A stretch of DNA of 64,000 bases from Mucilaginibacter sp. SMC90 (lineage in GTDB: Bacteria; Bacteroidota; Bacteroidia; Sphingobacteriales; Sphingobacteriaceae): positions 7,130,001-7,194,000 of the forward strand of contig NZ_CP094527.1 of the NCBI RefSeq assembly GCF_022811725.1. Reading direction: 5' to 3'. The position numbers and the translations under genes are program-made. Positions 1 to 8,774 of this stretch are shown here, piece by piece. Position 1 is the first letter of the stretch, and each line of letters starts with the position of its first letter. The notes beneath the pieces were generated by a model. That model was not told the DNA's origin, ran no database searches, and saw nothing but the letters and a program-made list of their open reading frames with translations.

Positions 1-1141
1 TCATGCCACGGGTTGTGATAGCGGCAGTACCCACACGGATACCAGAAGTTACAAATGGCGATTTATCATCATAAGGCACCATGTTTTTATTCACGGTGAT
101 ATCTGCAGTAACCAAAGCATTTTCAGCAGCTTTACCTGTAATATTTTTATTACGCAGGTCGATGAGCATTAAATGGTTATCGGTACCGTTAGATATGATC
201 TGGTAGCCCAGTTTTACAAATGCTTCGGCCATAGCATCGGCATTCTTTTTAACCTGTACAATGTATTTCATGTAGCTATCGCTCAAAGCCTCGCCAAAAG
301 CTACTGCTTTAGCGGCAATGATGTGCTCTAACGGACCACCCTGCGTGCCAGGGAATACAGCCATATCCAGCAATGATGACATCATCCTGATCTCGCCTTT
401 AGGCGTTTTGATACCGAATGGGTTTTCAAAATCCTTACCCATCATAATTAAACCACCACGCGGACCGCGTAAGGTTTTGTGGGTTGTAGTAGTAACAATG
501 TGGCAATGCGGCAGCGGATCGGTCAATAAACCACGGGCAATTAAACCCGCCGGGTGCGAAATATCGGCCAGCACCAAAGCACCAACCTCATCAGCTACCT
601 TACGGATAAACTCATAATCCCAATCGCGCGAGTATGCCGAAGCACCGGCAATGATCAATTTTGGTTTTTCGCGCAGGGCAACTTCTTTCAGTTGGTCATA
701 ATCAACCAAACCGGTTTCTTTTTTAACCCCATAAAAATGCGGCTCATATAATTTGCCCGAAAAGTTAACAGGCGAACCATGTGTTAAGTGACCACCGTGA
801 GAAAGATCGAAGCCTAATATTTTATCGCCCGGCTGCAATACAGCAAGCATAACTGCTGCATTTGCCTGTGCACCTGAATGCGGTTGTACGTTAACCCACT
901 CGGCGTTAAACAATTGCTTGGCGCGTTCAATAGCTATGGTTTCAATTTCGTCAACAACCTGGCAGCCGCCATAATAACGCTTGCCTGGTAAACCTTCGGC
1001 ATATTTGTTGGTTGCAACAGAACCTGCAGCTTCCATAACCTGCCTGCTTACAAAATTCTCAGATGCAATAAGCTCAATGCCTTCTTCCTGGCGTTGCTGC
1101 TCTTCATCCAATAGCTTAAATATCAGTTTGTCTCTTTTCAT
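1..1141 (-). CDS. glyA: Serine hydroxymethyltransferase, C-terminus cut by window edge
   Basis: PLP enzyme that interconverts serine and glycine while loading tetrahydrofolate with a one-carbon unit, in the cytoplasm. The reading frame opens at the ATG at 1141 (N-terminus MKRDKLIFKLLDEE) and stays open to base 1, giving about 380 residues of a family that is usually about 420-425 long, so roughly 40 C-terminal residues lie outside. The PLP-lysine motif TTTTHKTLRGPRGG is intact, as are the substrate-site stretch LIASENF and the YAEGLPGKRYYGG loop. It is transcribed away from the flavodoxin operon with a 382-bp gap upstream. The assignment is essentially certain. Confidence 0.97.
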   Translation of the reverse strand, partial: MKRDKLIFKLLDEEQQRQEEGIELIASENFVSRQVMEAAGSVATNKYAEGLPGKRYYGGCQVVDEIETIAIERAKQLFNAEWVNVQPHSGAQANAAVMLAVLQPGDKILGFDLSHGGHLTHGSPVNFSGKLYEPHFYGVKKETGLVDYDQLKEVALREKPKLIIAGASAYSRDWDYEFIRKVADEVGALVLADISHPAGLIARGLLTDPLPHCHIVTTTTHKTLRGPRGGLIMMGKDFENPFGIKTPKGEIRMMSSLLDMAVFPGTQGGPLEHIIAAKAVAFGEALSDSYMKYIVQVKKNADAMAEAFVKLGYQIISNGTDNHLMLIDLRNKNITGKAAENALVTADITVNKNMVPYDDKSPFVTSGIRVGTAAITTRGM

Positions 1142-1367
1142 TGTGTGTTTTTAACGGCGCTAAGTTAGCGAAAAAGATAGATTTGAGATGTGAGATATTA
1201 GATTTGAGACGTAAGCTATGTTAGATTTTATTTAGATAAGAACAAACGCAATATAATTTGCTAATCAAGTGGTTGTGACGAATAAATTATCAGGAAATCT
1301 TTTATAACCGCAATGATCAGGGAAATAGTATTTAAATAGTTCGGGCCTTTGGTTTAAATCTCATGCC

Positions 1368-1494
1368 GAAAAATTTCTACACGAATGATTTTCAAACCTT
1401 ACACAATTAATCGAATTACACGAATCTTAAATTATTACCGATTCAAAATTCGTGTAATTCGATTAATACGTAAAAATTCGTGGAGAAATTTTTC
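1368..1494. repeat. Nested double inverted repeat in the glyA upstream gap
   Basis: Two pairs of arms are nested. The outer arms, 1368-1386 and 1476-1494, match at 18 of 19 positions. The inner arms, 1406-1425 and 1448-1467, are a perfect 20-bp inverted repeat with a 22-nt loop. All arms share the core ATTCGTG, so the element looks built from one short unit. It could be a non-mobile palindromic repeat, a MITE relic or a structured RNA; no T-run follows either side, so it is not a simple terminator. The rest of the gap (1142-1367) holds only two direct copies of AGATTTGAGA near 1181 and 1201; I see no gene. Confidence 0.8.
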
Positions 1495-1523
1495 ACTTAT
1501 TCGATTTCACCGGCATATGGTTA

Positions 1524-2123
1524 TCACTTTTTAATTTTTATTTCCCGTAACCACTCCTTGATTCCCTCACGTGCCTGTTTTTCACGTTCGCCCTGCATTA
1601 CAAAATAAATACCGTCCCGCTCAATCCCGCCTTTGGTTGTAAAGCCATCTAATACCCGGCTCTTGGGGCATAACTCTTTTACTGTTTCAAAAGTACTGCC
1701 AATGCCATAGCCTGCATTGGTATTGAATGGAACAATTGTTTTTCCGCTCAGATCATATTGCTTTAGGAAACTTTTCACCGGCGGCGGCAGCTTCATGCCC
1801 CAGGTAGGGAAACCAACAAAAACTACATCATACTGATCGATGCTGTCAATTTTCGTTTTCAATGGCGGCAGGTAGCCGGTTTCATTTTCTTTAACAACTT
1901 GCTGTACTATGGCCTGATAATTTTCAGGATATGGCTTTTCCAGCTCCAATGCTATTAACTTTCCGGCTACCTGCTCATGTATGATATTAGCTATCGCCCT
2001 GGTATTATTTGTTCGGGACAGGTATACGATCAGGATCTTTTTTGCCGGTATGGGTTGCGCGTTGGAGCAGGCAGAAATACTGCAGAGCACGGTTAACATC
2101 AAAACAAAGCATATCTTTTTCAT
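1524..2123 (-). CDS. Flavodoxin-family lipoprotein
   Basis: A 199-residue flavodoxin-like protein that should bind FMN. Residues 1-19 are a lipoprotein signal (hydrophobic core, then lipobox ISAC with Cys19), so it is probably anchored to a membrane facing the periplasm, unlike classical cytoplasmic flavodoxins. The phosphate-binding loop is seen as YLSRTNNTR (residues about 34-42), followed by VVFVGFPTWGMKLPPPV, the typical Flavodoxin_4 stretch with the aromatic residue flanking FMN. It is the last gene of a four-gene minus-strand operon, 9 bp after the NTF2-like gene. Lipoprotein flavodoxins beside aldo/keto reductases are common in Bacteroidota; the electron partner is unknown. Confidence 0.85.
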   Translation of the reverse strand: MKKICFVLMLTVLCSISACSNAQPIPAKKILIVYLSRTNNTRAIANIIHEQVAGKLIALELEKPYPENYQAIVQQVVKENETGYLPPLKTKIDSIDQYDVVFVGFPTWGMKLPPPVKSFLKQYDLSGKTIVPFNTNAGYGIGSTFETVKELCPKSRVLDGFTTKGGIERDGIYFVMQGEREKQAREGIKEWLREIKIKK

Positions 2124-2132
2124 AGGCCTGTT

Positions 2133-2621
2133 TTATTGCTTACCTGGTGCTTCCATTTTAACCGGCCTTAGCAATTGTGAGAAAGTGAGTGAACCCATTT
2201 TCCATTTGCCGTTTTCTTTAAGGTATACCTCAGTTACCATGAAAGCGTGAGTAACTTCGTTTCCATCAACTACTGCCAGCAAGTCGATATCATTTAACAA
2301 AATGGCCGTATTACCAAAAATGTTTACTGAAGCAGAATAGACCGCTGCCTTTTTATACCAGATCCCTCCGGATTTAATGACATTGAGTTCCTGTGATTTT
2401 CCCCAGCTTCCACCCATGTGAACAAACACGCATTTTTCATCAAACAATACATTTAACGAATCAACATTTTTATCGGCCATCCAGGTCCACTTAGCTTTAG
2501 ACAGATCCATAACCTGCTGCTCTGCCTTTGTAGGTACGGCCGGTGATGCAGTTTGCGCCTGTGTGCGGGATAATTGTGCGCCTGTTATTAACAGGAGCAG
2601 TGTGATAAGTGATACTTTCAT
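2133..2621 (-). CDS. Secreted NTF2-like / DUF4440 protein
   Basis: A 162-residue protein with a cleavable signal peptide (hydrophobic residues 5-16, cut near the AQA at 21-23). The mature part has the look of the DUF4440/SnoaL-like cone fold: KAKWTWMADKNVDSLNVLFDE, then VHMGGSWGKSQELNVIKSG and a C-terminal beta strand region KENGKWKMGSLTFSQL. Members serve as small-molecule binding or isomerase domains; the substrate cannot be read from sequence. It sits between the cupin and flavodoxin genes (30 and 9 bp gaps), so it is very probably co-transcribed with the aldo/keto reductase. Confidence 0.75.
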   Translation of the reverse strand: MKVSLITLLLLITGAQLSRTQAQTASPAVPTKAEQQVMDLSKAKWTWMADKNVDSLNVLFDEKCVFVHMGGSWGKSQELNVIKSGGIWYKKAAVYSASVNIFGNTAILLNDIDLLAVVDGNEVTHAFMVTEVYLKENGKWKMGSLTFSQLLRPVKMEAPGKQ

Positions 2622-2651
2622 AATTTTTGCAGGATTATTGGTATTGATAAG

Positions 2652-3110
2652 TTATTTCACGCTGTTATATTCTTCATCGGTTACCCTTTGCAGCCATTGT
2701 GTTTTATTGGTTGCCCCTTTAGTGCTTACAGCTATGTAAGTAAACGTCGATTTAGGCGATGCACCATGCCAGTGGGCTACGCCGGGAATGCATTTGATTA
2801 CATCACCCTGATGTACCACCTGGATAGGTTTGCCTTTTTCCTGGTAATAGCCGGTACCTTCGGTGATCATCAGGATTTGCCCGGCCGGGTGGATATGCCA
2901 GTCGAGCTTAGCGCCCGGCGCAAATGTTGCCGTAGCGATATTGCAATCAATCACGCTATCGGCCTTATTCAATTCCGTAAGCCAAACATCGCCCGTGTGG
3001 TTATTGGTTTTGGATAATTCGCCTTTGGCGAAGATAGGCCCTGTTTGCGCCGTTGCGCGTGTAGAAGCCATCGCTCCCAATAAGATCATTACATACAGTA
3101 CTTTTTTCAT
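2652..3110 (-). CDS. Secreted single-domain cupin
   Basis: A 152-residue protein with a signal peptide (cut near ATAQ, residue 22) and one cupin_2 barrel. The metal-site motifs are visible: GAKLDWHIHPAGQILMI (His-x-His plus Gln) and a second motif PGVAHWHGASP with the later histidine. Cupins of this kind often accompany quinone or aldehyde reductases and carboxymuconolactone-decarboxylase-like genes. The gene is 12 bp downstream of the aldo/keto reductase and 30 bp upstream of the NTF2-like gene, so it is an operon member. The exact reaction is unknown; metal binding is a family inference. Confidence 0.82.
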   Translation of the reverse strand: MKKVLYVMILLGAMASTRATAQTGPIFAKGELSKTNNHTGDVWLTELNKADSVIDCNIATATFAPGAKLDWHIHPAGQILMITEGTGYYQEKGKPIQVVHQGDVIKCIPGVAHWHGASPKSTFTYIAVSTKGATNKTQWLQRVTDEEYNSVK

Positions 3111-3122
3111 GTTGTTGCAGGT

Positions 3123-3974
3123 TTAATTATTTAATTTTCTTTCTCCAAGCCATTTCACCATTGCCGGATCCCGGTGGTCAAAAAAACTGCTTGCTTTGGT
3201 ATCTAATGTTTTAATAGCATCCATATCTTCTGCGCTCAGTTCAAAATCAAAAATGTCAATGTTCTCTTCCATCCGTTCTTTGCGTACTGATTTGGGAATT
3301 GCTACCACGCCCCTTTGTGTAAGCCAGCGAAGGATGACCTGGGCAATTGATTTATTGTACTTCCCGGCAATGGACTGTAGCAGTTCATTATGAAAAATGT
3401 TGTTTTTGCCTTCGGCAAATGGCCCCCACGATTCAATCTGTACCTGATTGTCAATCATGAACTGTTGTGCGTCATTTTGCTGATGAAAAGGATGGGTTTC
3501 AACCTGGTTTACTGCGGGAACAATCTCGCTGTGAACGATGAGGTCAATCAACCGGTCGGGATGGAAATTACTTACACCGATAGCCCTTACTTTTCCTTCT
3601 TTATACAGTTCTTCCATCGCCCGCCATTCGCCGTAAACATCACCATAGGGCTGATGAATCAGGTATAAGTCGAGATAATCCAATTGCAGCTTTTTCAGCG
3701 AGCTTTCAAAAGCCTTTTTTGCCCCGGCATAGCCATCCCGCTGGATCCAAAGCTTAGTAGTGATAAACAATTCTTCCCTTGCTACACCGCTGGTTTTGAT
3801 AGCCTTACCTACAGTCTCTTCGTTCATGTAAGACTCCGCCGTATCAATCAAACGATAACCTGTTTCTATAGCGTCCCTTACACTTCTTTCACACTCCGCC
3901 AGGTCTGTTACCTGGAACACACCAAACCCAAGGATGGGCATTTCGACACCGTTATTTAATTTAACTTTTTGCAT
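3123..3974 (-). CDS. Aldo/keto reductase
   Basis: A 283-residue cytoplasmic NADPH-dependent reductase of the AKR superfamily, closest in pattern to 2,5-diketo-D-gluconate reductase/prostaglandin-F-synthase-like enzymes. The catalytic tetrad is complete: Asp44, Tyr49, Lys74 and His107 (in LYLIHQP). The signature GYRLIDTAESYMNEE and the NADP-site motif IPKSVRKERMEEN near the C-terminus are present. It is the first gene of the operon, transcribed divergently from the AraC regulator with about 150 bp between starts; control by that regulator is an inference. The substrate is probably a toxic aldehyde or ketone but is not identifiable. Confidence 0.9.
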   Translation of the reverse strand: MQKVKLNNGVEMPILGFGVFQVTDLAECERSVRDAIETGYRLIDTAESYMNEETVGKAIKTSGVAREELFITTKLWIQRDGYAGAKKAFESSLKKLQLDYLDLYLIHQPYGDVYGEWRAMEELYKEGKVRAIGVSNFHPDRLIDLIVHSEIVPAVNQVETHPFHQQNDAQQFMIDNQVQIESWGPFAEGKNNIFHNELLQSIAGKYNKSIAQVILRWLTQRGVVAIPKSVRKERMEENIDIFDFELSAEDMDAIKTLDTKASSFFDHRDPAMVKWLGERKLNN

Positions 3975-4124
3975 AGCTGATATTTAACATCACAAAGTTG
4001 AGGTCTTTTGTTTGCCGAAACAGGATACAGATTACGGATGTTTATACCATTATTACTGATTAGGTACGCCCGGGTGCCAACGCATTGATTAATAGCGTAA
4101 ATTCGAACTAAAATAAGAGTGGAT

Positions 4125-5021
4125 ATGGATAGCATGCGCCGTTTCAATACGATAAGTGAATACAATGCATTTAACAACAACGAAACCAAACACCCATTGG
4201 TGAGCGTTGTCGATCTGTCAAAGGCCGACCCGCGGTCGGGCTCCCGGATGTATTTCGGCTTTTACATTGTGTTTTTAAAAGATGTTAAATGTGGCGACAT
4301 GGTGTATGGCAGAAATACCTATGATTACCAGGAAGGGACGTTGGTTTTACTTGCCCCCGGGCAGGTAGCCGGCATAAACAGCAATGGTGAAATCTATCAG
4401 CCTAAAGGTAATGCGCTGGCCTTTCACCCCGACCTCATACACGGCACTTCGCTCGGCAGGCGAATCCAGGAGTTTACTTTTTTCGGCTATCAATCCAACG
4501 AGGCATTGCACTTGTCCGAACGTGAAAGAAATATCGTTTTGGATTGTTTTTCCAAAATAGATTATGAACTGGAGCGGGGTGTGGATAAACACAGCAAACG
4601 CCTGATCGTGGCTAATATCGAATTGTTCATGGATTACTGCACCCGTTTTTACGACAGGCAGTTCATCACCCGTGATCATATACACCAGGGAATTTTAGAA
4701 AGATTTGAAAGCCTGTTGAACGATTATTTCGGGTCGGACAAGCCACAAACCATCGGGTTACCGGCCGTAGCCTGGTGTGCAGACCAATTGAACCTTTCGG
4801 CCAACTACTTTGGCGACCTGGTTAAAAAAGAAACAGGCAAAACTGCCCAGGAATATATTCAGGCCAAACTGATTGATATGGCTAAAGAAAAGATCTTTGA
4901 CGGCAGCAAAACCATTAATCAGGTTGCTTACGAATTAGGGTTTAAATATCCACAGCATTTTGCCCGATTGTTTAAAAAGAGAGTTGGCCATACGCCACAG
5001 GAGTACCGCTCATTAAATTGA
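4125..5021 (+). CDS. AraC-family transcriptional regulator
   Basis: A regulator of about 298 residues. The N-terminal half (to about residue 190) is a cupin-like sensing arm (PGQVAGINSNGEIYQPKGNALAFHPDLIHGT). The C-terminal AraC double helix-turn-helix spans about 205-297, with the conserved GFKYPQHFARLFKKRVGHTPQEYR. A GTG at 4119 is in frame, but the ATG at 4125 and another at 4134 are better starts; no clear ribosome-binding site decides between them. It is divergent from the aldo/keto reductase operon, the usual arrangement for a local activator. Effector unknown. Confidence 0.9.
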   Translation: MDSMRRFNTISEYNAFNNNETKHPLVSVVDLSKADPRSGSRMYFGFYIVFLKDVKCGDMVYGRNTYDYQEGTLVLLAPGQVAGINSNGEIYQPKGNALAFHPDLIHGTSLGRRIQEFTFFGYQSNEALHLSERERNIVLDCFSKIDYELERGVDKHSKRLIVANIELFMDYCTRFYDRQFITRDHIHQGILERFESLLNDYFGSDKPQTIGLPAVAWCADQLNLSANYFGDLVKKETGKTAQEYIQAKLIDMAKEKIFDGSKTINQVAYELGFKYPQHFARLFKKRVGHTPQEYRSLN

Positions 5022-5127
5022 AAAGCAGGTAGATTATTTGAAGCAAATGAATTTCAATCCGCAGCAGGCGGTAAGGCATCACCAACGTCAGATTGGTGAT
5101 TTAGTTGATTACCTGTACTGGTAACGG

Positions 5128-5156
5128 TGTTCCGGGGTGAGATCCGGAACATTTTT
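5128..5156 (+). terminator. Rho-independent terminator after the AraC gene
   Basis: The perfect stem TGTTCCGG / CCGGAACA (5128-5135 and 5144-5151) with an 8-nt loop is followed by TTTTT. It lies about 105 bp downstream of the AraC stop. A second small hairpin around 5086-5104 (CACCAA / TTGGTG) lies between. Confidence 0.75.
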
Positions 5157-5162
5157 GTAAAA

Positions 5163-5247
5163 AAGCTGAAAGCCTAAAGCTAAAGGCTCAAAGCTTTTGT
5201 ATCATCTGCCCAAAAGCTTTCGGCTTTAAGCCTTTAGCTTTCAGCTT
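5163..5247. repeat. AAAGC-type imperfect inverted repeat overlapping the scpA 3' end
   Basis: Two 36-nt arms (5163-5198 and 5212-5247) are inverted around a 13-nt spacer. The outer 10 and inner 9 positions match; the middle is shuffled AAAGCCTAAAGC units. The right arm supplies the stop codon and last residues of scpA. Similar AAAGC/GCTTAAAG strings recur in the gap at 14250-14345, so this is a dispersed repeat type. It may also serve as a two-way terminator between the converging AraC and scpA genes. Confidence 0.7.
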
Positions 5248-5995
5248 CAATCCCGGCTTTCGAAGAGATCCAAAAGTTATTGTATCCCAATCCTATCTGG
5301 ATATCGATCAAATCCTGCTGCAGCATTTCAAGCACGGCCAAAAAGTTATAAACAAAATGCACCTTATTTTCAGACTCCTTAGCGATGGCTTTAAAATCGA
5401 GCATTTTATTGATTTTCAGCAGATCGGCAACTGCCTTCTTTTGCTTTTCGATGGTGTAGGGATATTGTACTACGGTATGTTTTACTTCCTCGCTGCGCCT
5501 GGTAAAATTACGGATCATCCGCTCATAAACAACCATGAGGCGGTAAAGGGTTAGCTCGGAAAGTTCTTCGCCGGGCACAGCCACTTTTTCAACCTGTTCA
5601 AGATCATGTTTAATATTGCCGCGCTTTTCCTGCTTAAAGCGCTCATCTTCCATGGGCCTGATCTCTTCGCAAACCTCCTTGAATTTTTTGTACTCGATGA
5701 GTTTTCTGATCAGGTTTTCTTTGGTGTCCGGGTCATCACCTGCTTCCTCAGTGCCATAACGGGGCAGCAGCATTTTGGCTTTAATACGCATAAGCGTTGC
5801 CGCAACGAAAATAAACTCGCTGGCAATTTCCATGTTGAGGCTTGTCATCTGGTGCAGGTAGTGCAGAAAATCATCGGCAATTTTTGCTATCGGAATATCA
5901 TGGATATCCAGCTCATCGCGTTCAATGAAAAACAGCAGCAGGTCAAACGGGCCTTCAAACTGGGGTAACCTAATGGCAAAACTATCGTCGGTCAT
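5234..5995 (-). CDS. scpA: Segregation and condensation protein A (kleisin)
   Basis: A 253-residue kleisin subunit of the SMC-ScpAB condensin-like complex that compacts and segregates the chromosome. The N-terminal SMC-head-binding region opens with the diagnostic FEGPFDLLLFFIERDELDIHDI and continues with the helical IAKIADDFLHYLHQM and FIFVAATLMRIKAKMLLP. The C-terminal winged helix is near 180-245 (VHFVYNFLAVLEMLQQ). Length fits the family. The last residues EAES and the stop codon are encoded inside the AAAGC inverted repeat, suggesting that the repeat rewrote the tail. It is transcribed away from dxs, and scpB is not adjacent. Confidence 0.95.
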   Translation of the reverse strand: MTDDSFAIRLPQFEGPFDLLLFFIERDELDIHDIPIAKIADDFLHYLHQMTSLNMEIASEFIFVAATLMRIKAKMLLPRYGTEEAGDDPDTKENLIRKLIEYKKFKEVCEEIRPMEDERFKQEKRGNIKHDLEQVEKVAVPGEELSELTLYRLMVVYERMIRNFTRRSEEVKHTVVQYPYTIEKQKKAVADLLKINKMLDFKAIAKESENKVHFVYNFLAVLEMLQQDLIDIQIGLGYNNFWISSKAGIEAES

Positions 5996-6253
5996 AAAGG
6001 GTCAAAAATAAACATTTTACAACATCAAATAATTACAAATCAGCCGCCTTAGTCAAGGCTCTTACTTGTTACAAAGAGATTCACTAATTCAATGACGCCC
6101 CGGTTAATAAGTTTAAATATTAAAGCCAATAGTTAGCGAGGCTAACTATTGTACTTTCCGCGGCATACAGCGTACCTGCAAAACAATTAATACATTTATA
6201 TGTCCTTACTTTAACAATAATTAGTTTATTTTGCAGGTTAAATATCCTTACAA

Positions 6254-8191
6254 ATGTCAATGCAGGTACCGGCCGGGAATTTATTACAAAAAATAAATTA
6301 TCCATCTGATTTAAAGCCACTTAATGAAAATGAGCTTGAACAGGTATGCAAGGAACTACGCCAGTATATTATTGACGTGGTATCAGTTAATGGCGGGCAC
6401 TTTGCTGCAAGCCTTGGCGTGGTTGAACTTACAGTAGCGCTGCAGTATGTGCTTAATACGCCATATGATCAGTTAGTTTGGGATGTTGGCCACCAGGCCT
6501 ACGGCCACAAAATACTTACCGGCCGCCGCGACGAGTTTCACACCAACCGCATTCACGGTGGTATTAGCGGGTTTCCAAAACGCTCGGAGAGTCAATATGA
6601 TACTTTTGGTGTAGGCCACTCATCAACATCTATATCAGCAGCGCTGGGTATGGCTGTTGCTTCCCAATATAAAGGCGAAACCGACAGGCAGCACGTAGCT
6701 GTGATAGGCGATGGCTCGATGACCGCAGGTATGGCTTTTGAAGCACTTAACCACGCTGGTATCGAAAACTCAAACCTCCTGGTGATCCTGAATGATAATA
6801 ACATGGCCATCGACCCTAATGTTGGCGCGTTAAAAGAATACCTGACCGACATCACTACCTCAAAGCCATATAATCGCTTCAGAGACGATATCGCCCATGT
6901 GCTTGCCAAGTTATCATCAATTGGGCCTGATGCTTTTAAAATAGCTCAAAAGCTTGAAAAAAGCATCAAAGGCACACTGCTTAAACGCAGCAACTTTTTT
7001 GAAGCCCTTAAGTTCAGGTATTTTGGCCCTATTGACGGCCATGATGTAAATCATCTGATAAAGGTATTGAAGGACCTGCGCGATATCCCGGGCCCTAAAT
7101 TACTGCACTGCATCACAGTAAAAGGGAAAGGCTATGCCCTTGCCGAAAAAGACCAAACCAAATGGCACGCTCCCGGCTTGTTTGACAAGATCACCGGAGA
7201 GATCAAAAAAACTAAATACGATAAGCCTCAGCCACCTAAATTTCAGGATGTATTTGGGCATACCATAATTGAACTTGCCGAGCAAAACCCTAAAATAATG
7301 GGTATTACCCCGGCAATGCCTTCAGGTTGTTCACTGAACCTTATGATGAAGGCTATGCCGAACCGAGCGTTTGACGTGGGCATTGCCGAACAGCATGCGG
7401 TAACATTTTCTGCAGGTTTAGCAACTCAGGGGCTTATTCCTTTTTGTAACATCTATTCCAGCTTTATGCAACGGGCATATGATCAGGTGATCCATGACGT
7501 AGCTATACAAAAGCTCAATGTAATATTTTGTCTTGACCGTGCCGGTTTTGCCGGAGCAGACGGGGCCACGCACCATGGCGCTTATGACATGGCATACATG
7601 CGCTGTATACCAAACATGATCGTATCTGCGCCCATGAACGAGGAAGAGCTCCGCAACCTGATGTTTACTGCCCAGCAGGAAAACATGGGGCCGTTTGTAA
7701 TCAGGTATCCACGCGGCAACGGCGTTATGGTTGACTGGCAGCGTCCGTTCAAAGCTATCCCAGTAGGTAAAGGCCGCAAGGTTTGTGATGGTGATGATGT
7801 AGCGATCCTCTCTATCGGGGCTATAGGCAACGAAGTAGTTAAAGCCACAGCCGAACTTAATGCCGAAGGGTACAATCCTGCCCATTACGATCTTCGGTTT
7901 GTAAAACCGCTTGATGAAGCTTTACTGCATGAAGTATTCAAAAACTTCAATAAAGTAATTACCGTTGAGGATGGCTGTATTGAAGGCGGCATGGGCAGCG
8001 CGGTGCTCGAGTTTATGGCCGACAACGGCTACACTAACATCCGGGTTAAACGCCTGGGCATTCCTGATAAATTCATTGAACACGGCGACCAGCCTGAACT
8101 TTGGGCCGAATGTGGGTTTAATGCCAGTGGCATAGCCCAGCAAGTACGCAGCATGGCCGAAAAGCGAAATGTGAATAATATAGCATCGTAA
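6254..8191 (+). CDS. dxs: 1-deoxy-D-xylulose-5-phosphate synthase
   Basis: A 645-residue thiamine-diphosphate enzyme that condenses pyruvate with glyceraldehyde 3-phosphate, the first and flux-controlling step of the methylerythritol phosphate route to isoprenoids (quinone tails, undecaprenyl carrier). Visible motifs: WDVGHQAYGHKILTGR, the TPP/metal site GDGSMTAGMAFEALNHAG with NDNNMAI, and the transketolase pyrimidine domain DVGIAEQHAVTFSAGLA and DRAGFAGADGATHHGAYD. The C-terminal transketolase domain is complete. The ATG at 6254 gives the usual length. A 258-bp upstream gap (5996-6253) separates it from divergent scpA; no exact TTTG/TAnnTTTG pair is visible there. Confidence 0.97.
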   Translation: MSMQVPAGNLLQKINYPSDLKPLNENELEQVCKELRQYIIDVVSVNGGHFAASLGVVELTVALQYVLNTPYDQLVWDVGHQAYGHKILTGRRDEFHTNRIHGGISGFPKRSESQYDTFGVGHSSTSISAALGMAVASQYKGETDRQHVAVIGDGSMTAGMAFEALNHAGIENSNLLVILNDNNMAIDPNVGALKEYLTDITTSKPYNRFRDDIAHVLAKLSSIGPDAFKIAQKLEKSIKGTLLKRSNFFEALKFRYFGPIDGHDVNHLIKVLKDLRDIPGPKLLHCITVKGKGYALAEKDQTKWHAPGLFDKITGEIKKTKYDKPQPPKFQDVFGHTIIELAEQNPKIMGITPAMPSGCSLNLMMKAMPNRAFDVGIAEQHAVTFSAGLATQGLIPFCNIYSSFMQRAYDQVIHDVAIQKLNVIFCLDRAGFAGADGATHHGAYDMAYMRCIPNMIVSAPMNEEELRNLMFTAQQENMGPFVIRYPRGNGVMVDWQRPFKAIPVGKGRKVCDGDDVAILSIGAIGNEVVKATAELNAEGYNPAHYDLRFVKPLDEALLHEVFKNFNKVITVEDGCIEGGMGSAVLEFMADNGYTNIRVKRLGIPDKFIEHGDQPELWAECGFNASGIAQQVRSMAEKRNVNNIAS

Positions 8192-8248
8192 ATGCCGGGC
8201 TTCATAATTGTATAGAAGAAGCTTTTCTTTCAATCATTTTTCAGATAA

Positions 8249-8764
8249 ATGGAAGGCATACTTTATATAGAAAATTTCATTGCTGATCCTGCGTCACTAT
8301 TCAGTTTCCTGACAATGAACATTGTTTGGGACGAGCGAATGGCGGCTCGGAAAACTGCCAGCTACGGTGTGGCTTATAACTATTCGCAAATAAGCTATCC
8401 ATTTCGGCAATTTTTGCCCGAGTTGTATGTAATCATACAACAACTTGCAAACACGCTTGCTTTTGAGCCTAACAATTGCCTTTTGAATTATTACCTTGAT
8501 GGAAAGGCCAAGATGGGATACCATTCTGACCAAACAGATATTCTTTATCCTGGTACTGGCGTCGCAATTATTTCGGTAGGAGAACCGCGAACTTTTAGGT
8601 TCCGAAATATCGAAAATAAGGATGAATTTGTTAATTATGAGCTTGCATCAGGTAGCCTGATATATATGACACAAGAAGTTCAGGAGCAATGGGAGCATGC
8701 CATACCGCCATCGGATACCGAAAACGGGAGGATAAGCCTAACATTCCGAAAAATCAGCGGCTAA
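8249..8764 (+). CDS. AlkB-like 2-oxoglutarate/Fe(II) dioxygenase
   Basis: A 171-residue enzyme of the AlkB family, which oxidatively removes alkyl lesions from nucleic acid bases. The iron triad is complete: His92-x-Asp94 (GYHSDQ) and His150 (WEHAIP). The 2-oxoglutarate-binding arginine is in RISLTFR (Arg161/Arg167), and NYYLDGKAKMGYHSD matches the family's N-x-Y motif. It is shorter than E. coli AlkB and resembles the compact Bacteroidota type. The gene lies 57 bp after dxs on the same strand and converges with the MazF toxin gene, with 10 bp between stops. DNA versus RNA substrate is unknown. Confidence 0.9.
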   Translation: MEGILYIENFIADPASLFSFLTMNIVWDERMAARKTASYGVAYNYSQISYPFRQFLPELYVIIQQLANTLAFEPNNCLLNYYLDGKAKMGYHSDQTDILYPGTGVAIISVGEPRTFRFRNIENKDEFVNYELASGSLIYMTQEVQEQWEHAIPPSDTENGRISLTFRKISG

Positions 8765-8774
8765 CCAAGTTTGT

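Noticed and set aside
6190..6253. Riboswitch (e.g. TPP) upstream of dxs
   Set aside because: The enzyme uses thiamine diphosphate, but the short AT-rich leader shows none of the conserved THI-box strings.
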